A DNA stretch of 12,138 nt from Desulfurococcales archaeon (GTDB lineage: Archaea > Thermoproteota > Thermoprotei_A > Sulfolobales > Ignisphaeraceae): positions 1 through 12,138 of the forward strand of contig JAPYWC010000017.1 in the NCBI GenBank assembly GCA_028276605.1, read 5' to 3'. The notes below the pieces were generated by a model. That model worked only from the letters and a program-made list of their open reading frames with translations. It did not search any database and was not told the DNA's origin. The position numbers were made by a program, and so were the translations under genes. Below, in pieces: positions 8,587-12,138 of this stretch (its first letter is position 1; every line of letters starts with the position of its first letter).

Positions 8587-10251
8587 ATGAGAATGAGAAG
8601 CAGAATTGTTGTGGAGGGCATTGAGAGAGCTCCTCACAGAGCACTATTTAAAGCTCTGGGCTTAATAGATGAAGAGCTTCAAAGACCAATTATAGGAATT
8701 GCAAATTCGTGGAACGAGGTTATACCTGGGCACAAGCATTTACGTGAAGTGGCTGAGGCTGTGAAGGCGGGAGTTAGGCTTGCTGGTGGAACTCCGCTAG
8801 AGTTTAACACTATAGGTATTTGTGACGGCATTGCTATGGGGCACGAGGGCATGAAATACTCTTTACCATCAAGAGAGCTTATAGCGGACTCTGTAGAGGT
8901 TATGGCTAAGGCATACCAGTTTGATGGTATTGTTTTGATAGCTTCGTGCGACAAGATCATCCCTGGAATGCTAATGGCTGCAGCAAGATTAGACATTCCA
9001 GCTATATTCATATCAGGAGGTCCTATGCTTGCAGGGCGTTTTAGAGGTAAGGATGTTGATTTACATGATGTTTTTGAGGCTATCGGGGAGTATAAGGCTG
9101 GTAAGCTAAGTTACCAAGATCTTGTAGAGCTTGAAAACAGCGCATGCCCAGGTGTAGGGTCGTGTGCTGGTATGTTTACTGCAAATACCTTAAACATTCT
9201 TTCGGAAGTTATGGGTATATCATTACCCGGAAATGGCACTGCTCCAGCAACTTCTGCAGAGAGACTAAGGCTCGCTAAGTACACCGGCATGATGATAATG
9301 GAGCTAGTTAAGAAAGATATAACAGCTAGGAGAATACTAACAAGAGAGGCGTTTCTCGACGCTATAGCCGTAGATATGGCGTTAGGGGGCTCCACAAATA
9401 CGGTACTACACTTAATGGCTATAGCTAGCGAAGCGGGAGTCAAGCTAACACTTGACGATTTTGATGAGATAAGCGAAAAAACTCCAGTTCTTGTAAAGCT
9501 GAGTCCTGCAGGATCCTATCATGTTCAAGATCTTCATGAAGCAGGGGGTGTAGCGGCTGTTATGAAGGAGCTCTCAAAGAAGGGTTTGATACATGTGGAG
9601 CGACTTACAGTGGCCCTGAAGACAGTGGGAGAAATAATCGCTAATGCAACTATTAAGAGACCTGATGTTATAAGACCAATCACAAGTCCTTATTCGGAAA
9701 GGGGAGGGATAATGATATTGAGGGGCAGCTTAGCACCGGAAGGAGCAGTGATAAAGATATCTGCAGTGCCTAAAGACCTTTACTACTTTGAAGGTGTGGC
9801 TAAGGTTTTTGACTCTGAGGAGGAAGCAGTTGAGGCAATACTTGGCGGGAAGATTTCGCGTGGTGATGTGGTTGTAATAAGGTATGAAGGACCAAAGGGT
9901 GGGCCCGGTATGAGGGAAATGCTTACAGCAACAGCAGCTCTTGTAGGCATGGGGCTAGATAGGGATGTTGCTTTGGTTACTGATGGAAGGTTCTCTGGAG
10001 CTACAAGGGGTATTGCAATAGGACATGTATCTCCAGAGGCAGCAGAAGGCGGACCTATAGGAGTTGTTAAAAACGGTGACAAAATAGTTATTGATTTAAG
10101 GAGGAAACGCCTAGATATAGATATCCCTAACGAAGAACTTAGGGAAAGACTTGCAAAGTTCAAACCTTTGAAGAAGGAGTCTAAGGGATATCTTCGCAGA
10201 TACTCACAGTTAGCTACCTCTGCTAGTAATGGTGCTATTTTCAAGATATAA
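8587..10251 (+). CDS. ilvD: Dihydroxy-acid dehydratase
   Basis: Iron-sulfur dehydratase converting 2,3-dihydroxyisovalerate and its methylvalerate homologue to 2-oxoisovalerate and 2-oxo-3-methylvalerate. It is shared by the valine, leucine and isoleucine routes. The 554-residue length is normal. Family motifs in order: [14 protein letters not shown] (39-52), [20 protein letters not shown] with Cys79 and the Mg ligand Asp80, [12 protein letters not shown] with Cys121-Asp122-Lys123 (Lys is usually carbamylated), [15 protein letters not shown] with Cys193, [27 protein letters not shown], and [12 protein letters not shown], then [12 protein letters not shown] near the C-terminus. Cys79, 121 and 193 are the likely cluster ligands. 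The SWNE segment has no cysteine, as in the E. coli type. It closes the plus-strand unit behind cimA. No clear terminator follows, and the next 600 bases lack a convincing gene. Confidence 0.97.
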   Translation: MRMRSRIVVEGIERAPHRALFKALGLIDEELQRPIIGIANSWNEVIPGHKHLREVAEAVKAGVRLAGGTPLEFNTIGICDGIAMGHEGMKYSLPSRELIADSVEVMAKAYQFDGIVLIASCDKIIPGMLMAAARLDIPAIFISGGPMLAGRFRGKDVDLHDVFEAIGEYKAGKLSYQDLVELENSACPGVGSCAGMFTANTLNILSEVMGISLPGNGTAPATSAERLRLAKYTGMMIMELVKKDITARRILTREAFLDAIAVDMALGGSTNTVLHLMAIASEAGVKLTLDDFDEISEKTPVLVKLSPAGSYHVQDLHEAGGVAAVMKELSKKGLIHVERLTVALKTVGEIIANATIKRPDVIRPITSPYSERGGIMILRGSLAPEGAVIKISAVPKDLYYFEGVAKVFDSEEEAVEAILGGKISRGDVVVIRYEGPKGGPGMREMLTATAALVGMGLDRDVALVTDGRFSGATRGIAIGHVSPEAAEGGPIGVVKNGDKIVIDLRRKRLDIDIPNEELRERLAKFKPLKKESKGYLRRYSQLATSASNGAIFKI

Positions 10252-10505
10252 GAGTGTTGCAAAGTCAGTAATAAGCAAGGTTCTCTAGTTATAAAAGTAG
10301 GGATTTTGCCAGACTATGCAATTAAATAATACGAGCTGTTTTAATTATAAGGATCTGTAAGGGGGTTGTAAATCAGTACTAGCATTTTGCCTCTTCATAT
10401 GATATTTTATAAACCTTAGCCTTTGATAAGTAGAATATGTATATAATGATATGTATATACGATGAATAATGGGGCATCTTTTTACCTCAAGGGCTCTTAG
10501 TCTTT

Positions 10506-10549
10506 GCACTTGACTTTACCGATACTACGTAGCCGTAGTGCTCAAGTGC
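10506..10549. other. Two-part hairpin, possible structured RNA
   Basis: Outer arms GCACTTGA (10506-10513) and TCAAGTGC (10542-10549) pair perfectly over 8 bases. Inner arms ACTACG (10524-10529) and CGTAGT (10534-10539) pair over 6 bases around loop TAGC. They are separated by an asymmetric internal loop (10 bases left, 2 right). It is reminiscent of an H/ACA-type pocket, but no ACA box or K-turn was found. Confidence 0.35.
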
Positions 10550-10638
10550 TCTAGAACTCTCAGTATAGTTTAAGGAATATTACTCAACACTTCTAGGGAT
10601 TTTCATGTATACAATTATTGAAATGCATTACTTCTTAA

Positions 10639-10776
10639 AGGAATGTTACACTGTTATACAACAAGAACATTAAGGAATTTATGAGAAGCTCAATATATCA
10701 TGAAAAGAATGCGAAGAAGACTTTGAATATTGCAAGAGTATTATATGCACAGGGAAAAGTTGTTGAAGACCTTTAA
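10639..10776 (+). pseudogene. Short unrecognised ORF remnant
   Basis: Open frame from directly after a TAA to TAA at 10774-10776. With ATG10681 it would encode 31 residues: MRSSIYHEKNAKKTLNIARV, then LYAQGKVVEDL. The amphipathic helix and A-K-x-x-L spacing loosely recall the start of HEPN or PaREP1-like proteins, but that is too weak for a family call. No promoter or ribosome site was identified. I include it because it is the only protein-like stretch in the interval. Confidence 0.2.
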
Positions 10777-10868
10777 AGGCATGTGCAGGTTAAGTACAAA
10801 GTTATTTGAAGTTTACGATAAAGCAAAACTGAGTTTATATCTTGTATCACATTTGAGTTCGGTTCACA

Positions 10869-10905
10869 CAGCCGGAGATTCCTGGTTCAAATCCCAGTAG
10901 TCACA
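10869..10905 (+). repeat. Degenerate copy of the tRNA-Gly 3' half (possible old att site)
   Basis: Aligned without gaps to 541-577 (end of the anticodon loop to the discriminator base), 29 of 37 positions are identical, including GCCGGAGAT and GGTTCAAATCCC. The T stem no longer pairs fully and the acceptor side (TAGTCAC) has no partner upstream, so it is not a functional tRNA. It has the same orientation as the intact gene. The T-loop part is common to many tRNAs, so a different parent tRNA is possible, but the GCCGGAGAT stretch is more specific. It contains the last codons of the winged-helix gene on the other strand. Confidence 0.6.
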
Positions 10906-11201
10906 TTCATTGTATTCATATAATTTCCTTTTTCTTTCATAGAAATAAACTTCTCTAATATTAGTTTTCCTTTTTCAGTAAGGCTGTATCTACCATCTTT
11001 TTCTTCGATCAGGCCTAGAAGACGTAGCATATTCAAATCTTGAGTCAGCTCCTCTGCCGATATATAACTTGCTGTATAATCGATCTCCTTCTTAACTAGC
11101 TCAAATAATTGCTGAAGTGTAACGTTATTGTGGCGCATTAATGTAAGTAGGATCGCTATTTGCGGTACTCTATTACTAGTTGCGCGCATTTTGTTCGCCA
11201 C
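10887..11201 (-). CDS. Small winged-helix DNA-binding protein
   Basis: 104 residues, basic at the N-terminus. Helices spanning about 12-25 (VPQIAILLTLMRHNNVTLQQ), then a recognition-helix region with ISAEELTQDLNMLRLLGLIE, then a wing EKDGRYSLTEKGKLILEKF. The LxxLGLIExxDGxYxLTxKG pattern is typical of ArsR/PadR/MarR-like archaeal regulators. No effector domain is present and the target is unknown. GTG11201 is preceded by a TATA box at 11227-11235 placed for a transcript starting at about 11205, so a near-leaderless start is likely. ATG11189 is the alternative. The last residues (MNVTTGI) are encoded by the complement of the tRNA-like relic, so this tail may have been acquired or reshaped by that sequence. 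Small wHTH proteins of this type are common in crenarchaeal mobile elements. Confidence 0.75.
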   Translation of the reverse strand: MANKMRATSNRVPQIAILLTLMRHNNVTLQQLFELVKKEIDYTASYISAEELTQDLNMLRLLGLIEEKDGRYSLTEKGKLILEKFISMKEKGNYMNTMNVTTGI

Positions 11202-11226
11202 GTAAAGTTTAATTGTCTCGTAGTAC

Positions 11227-11235
11227 TATAAAAAG
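11227..11235 (-). promoter_or_regulatory. TATA box for the winged-helix gene
   Basis: CTTTTTATA on the minus strand. The distance to GTG11201 fits transcription starting a few bases before the codon. It lies too close to the C box at 11246 to drive the plus-strand sRNA; a weaker GTTTAATT at 11207-11214 would fit that RNA. Confidence 0.5.
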
Positions 11236-11243
11236 ATGCAGTT

Positions 11244-11301
11244 CTGTGATGAAAACGGGGTTTTGACGAGAATCGGATGAAGAGGCCCTCGATCTCTGAG
11301 A
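11244..11301 (+). ncRNA. Candidate C/D box sRNA (sR-A)
   Basis: C box GTGATGA (11246-11252), 10-base guide, D'-like TTGA (11263-11266), spacer, C'-like GGATGA (11275-11280), a spacer of up to 15 bases, then D box CTGA (11296-11299). C and D are perfect and the overall size of about 54 bases between them is right, but D' and C' are degenerate. Complements of the guides are AACCCCGTTT (D' guide) and AGATCGAGGGCC (D guide). I do not recognise a firm target. Its neighbours are two stronger members of the same class. Confidence 0.55.
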
Positions 11302-11315
11302 CTTTAAATGGATTC

Positions 11316-11372
11316 AATCAGGTGAGACAGGTTTCATCACAATAGGCTCAGAGTGAGGGGCTCATCATTTAG
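11316..11372 (-). ncRNA. C/D box sRNA (sR-B), predicted 23S rRNA 2'-O-methylation guide
   Basis: On the minus strand: C box ATGATGA (11368-11362), 10-base guide, D' CTGA (11351-11348), 7-base spacer, C' GTGATGA (11340-11334), 12-base guide, D CTGA (11321-11318). All four boxes match consensus with canonical archaeal spacing. The D guide (AACCTGTCTCAC) is complementary to GUGAGACAGGUU, which I recognise as the conserved peptidyl-transferase loop of 23S rRNA. The N+5 rule points to the G corresponding to about E. coli G2599. The D' guide targets AGUGAGGGGC, not recognised. It would act with L7Ae, Nop5 and fibrillarin. An A/T box (AAAATATAAAA, 11401-11411) lies upstream on the correct strand. 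Its 3' end faces that of sR-A. Confidence 0.88.
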
Positions 11373-11400
11373 GCTCCTCCAACTTAATATTTTAGCTTTG

Positions 11401-11411
11401 AAAATATAAAA
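11401..11411 (-). promoter_or_regulatory. Probable TATA element for sR-B
   Basis: Minus-strand TTTTATATTTT centred about 38 bases upstream of the sR-B C box, predicting a transcript start near 11378-11380 and a short 5' leader. Confidence 0.4.
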
Positions 11412-11461
11412 CCTATAGGTAGTCTCGTCAAAGCTAATTTATGTTTTGATAAACTGTTAAT

Positions 11462-11515
11462 CTGTGATGACACGACGGTCTCCTGAACCTATGATGAGAC
11501 TTCTCTTCGCTGAAA
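11462..11515 (+). ncRNA. C/D box sRNA (sR-C), predicted 23S rRNA 2'-O-methylation guide
   Basis: C box GTGATGA (11464-11470), 12-base guide CACGACGGTCTC, D' CTGA (11483-11486), 4-base spacer ACCT, C' ATGATGA (11491-11497), 12-base guide GACTTCTCTTCG, D CTGA (11510-11513). All boxes are consensus and both guides are exactly 12 bases. The D' guide is complementary to AGACCGUCGUG of the 23S peptidyl-transferase region, apart from the base next to D', and predicts methylation of the C at about E. coli position 2590. The D guide is complementary to CGAAGAGAAGUC, which I do not recognise. A weak TAATTTA box lies at about 11434-11440. Its target overlaps that of sR-B by three bases. Confidence 0.9.
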
Positions 11516-11692
11516 CAATGTTAGATTGTTATGTTTTGTATGTTGCTCAAATATGAATAAACATTGCTTGCTTAAAATGAACATGAATACTTATAATGTG
11601 CGTACACCAAACTACTTCACCTTATTTAGAGGGAAATCTCTAGTATTTATCGGGTCTTGCATTGGTGTATTTATTTGAATGCTATAAGTGTT
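11514..11692. other. Region upstream of reverse gyrase with nested dyads
   Basis: No gene seen. It holds an 8-base inverted repeat TACACCAA (11603-11610) and TTGGTGTA (11662-11669) that encloses a second dyad TAGAG (11627-11631) and CTCTA (11638-11642). TATTTAT occurs at 11644-11650 and again at 11668-11674; the first would place a start near 11673, the second near 11697. The second TATTTAT overlaps the right arm of the outer repeat, so a protein bound to the repeat could control this promoter. Confidence 0.4.
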
Positions 11693-12138
11693 GTGAATAA
11701 AAAACATGGAGATGATTATACGCTTCCATTAGCAAAGTATATGAGCTTATGTATTAATTGCGGAGGACCTATAAATGATATTAGAGCATTGAATAGAAAT
11801 GCTTGTGAAAAGTGCATGAATACTTCATCCATCGCGAAGATCAATACGTTTGCGGAGTTGATGAAGTATGTAAGGAGCCCAAGTGAGAGACTGAAGGAGC
11901 TAGTCGGAATAGAGCGTTTTGTAAATGGATTCATAGAGTTCTTCAAGGCTTGTGTAGGTAATGAGCCTTGGAATTTGCAAGTCAGCTGGGCATACAGAAT
12001 TGCTCAAAAGCAGAGCTTTGCTATGTTAGCTCCTACCGGTGTAGGCAAAACAACGTTTGGTCTTGTAATGGCTTTATATCTTGTTAGTAGAGGGAATAAT
12101 GGAAGGGAGAGAAAGAGAATATATGTATTCTCTTTCTC
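11693..12138 (+). CDS. rgy: Reverse gyrase, N-terminal part (3' end beyond window)
   Basis: ATP-dependent topoisomerase that introduces positive supercoils, found essentially only in hyperthermophiles. The first 148 or so residues are visible. The N-terminal zinc finger is CINCGG...ACEKC (Cys pairs at about residues 20-23 and 39-42). A helical linker with LKELVGIERFVNGF leads to the Q-motif-like PWNLQVSWAYRIAQKQSFAM, then Walker A, LAPTGVGKTTFGLVMALYL, as in reverse gyrase helicase domain 1. I chose GTG11693 because it puts about 19 residues before the first Cys, like family members. ATG11741 would start just three residues before it. No Shine-Dalgarno site is visible for either. The final codons lie in a perfect hairpin at the window end and may not be trustworthy. 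An antisense frame at 11716-11946 is a shadow. Confidence 0.92.
   Translation, partial: MNKKHGDDYTLPLAKYMSLCINCGGPINDIRALNRNACEKCMNTSSIAKINTFAELMKYVRSPSERLKELVGIERFVNGFIEFFKACVGNEPWNLQVSWAYRIAQKQSFAMLAPTGVGKTTFGLVMALYLVSRGNNGRERKRIYVFSF
12109..12138. repeat. Perfect 13-bp inverted repeat at the window end
   Basis: GAGAAAGAGAATA (12109-12121) and its exact complement (12126-12138) around loop TATG. It lies inside the reverse gyrase frame and finishes at the last base. It could be a natural hairpin in codons for RERKRIYVF or a fold-back at a contig end. Confidence 0.8.

Larger units (their letters stand above)
10252..10868. other. Gene-poor interval after ilvD
   Basis: No intact gene of normal size on either strand. 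I can see a TTTTATAAA box at about 10405-10413, a 9-base direct repeat ATGTATATA at 10437-10445 and 10451-10459, a two-part hairpin at 10506-10549, a T5 run at about 10482 that could act as a terminator, and a short unrecognised open frame at 10639-10776. The base composition is more A/T-rich than the ilv genes. The interval reads like decayed DNA leading up to the tRNA fragment. Confidence 0.6.

Noticed and set aside
9783..10262. Minus-strand open frame of 159 codons over ilvD
   Set aside because: Antisense shadow. ilvD on the plus strand is full length with all motifs in this stretch.
10869..10905. A functional second tRNA gene
   Set aside because: There is no matching 5' acceptor strand, D arm or anticodon stem upstream, and the T stem has mismatches.
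11716..11946. Minus-strand frame of 76 codons at the start of reverse gyrase
   Set aside because: It overlaps the zinc finger and linker of the reverse gyrase frame and shows no family features of its own.

Overview
The window looks like a piece of a hyperthermophilic crenarchaeal chromosome. The right end carries the start of a reverse gyrase. The tRNA has no encoded CCA, several promoters are TATA-type with likely leaderless starts, Shine-Dalgarno sites are GGTGA-like, and archaeal C/D box guide RNAs are present. Protein wording is closest to Desulfurococcales/Sulfolobales relatives (an Ignisphaera-like organism is possible). This placement is by recall and no search was run. Both ends cut through genes.

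Layout. 2-481 is the 3' part of a flavodoxin-like NAD(P)H:FMN reductase gene. 502-577 is tRNA-Gly(UCC). 651-about 990 is a frameshifted relic resembling the N-terminal region of a crenarchaeal integrase. 995-about 1400 holds decayed hisH and hisI, the tail of a lost histidine operon.

1405-10251 is a branched-chain amino acid biosynthesis locus in two divergent units. Minus strand: leuA then leuB, overlapping. Plus strand: a 48-codon possible leaderless ORF, then ilvB, ilvN, ilvC, cimA and ilvD. IlvB/IlvN make acetolactate or acetohydroxybutyrate, IlvC reduces and isomerises it, and IlvD dehydrates it to the 2-oxoacids. LeuA and LeuB extend the valine precursor towards leucine. CimA makes citramalate from pyruvate and acetyl-CoA, and with LeuB (plus LeuCD, not in this window) feeds the threonine-independent isoleucine route. 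No leuC, leuD or transaminase gene is here.

10252-10868 has no convincing gene, but holds a two-part hairpin and a short unrecognised ORF remnant. At 10869-10905 lies a degenerate copy of the 3' half of the tRNA, in the same orientation as the tRNA at 502-577. With the integrase-like relic beside the intact tRNA, this suggests the roughly 10 kb between them may be, or may contain, an old tRNA-targeted integration. A small winged-helix regulator (minus strand) reads into this tRNA relic.

11246-11513 is a cluster of C/D box sRNAs, one minus-strand and two plus-strand. Two are textbook quality, and their guides appear complementary to adjacent, overlapping stretches of the peptidyl-transferase centre of 23S rRNA. 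From about 11693 to the end runs the 5' part of the reverse gyrase gene. The last 30 bases form a perfect hairpin, which may be an assembly-end artefact.

Most unusual points: the paired sRNAs aimed at one rRNA loop, the fossil island borders, the his operon relics, and a cimA whose conserved N-terminus has no usable in-frame start codon.
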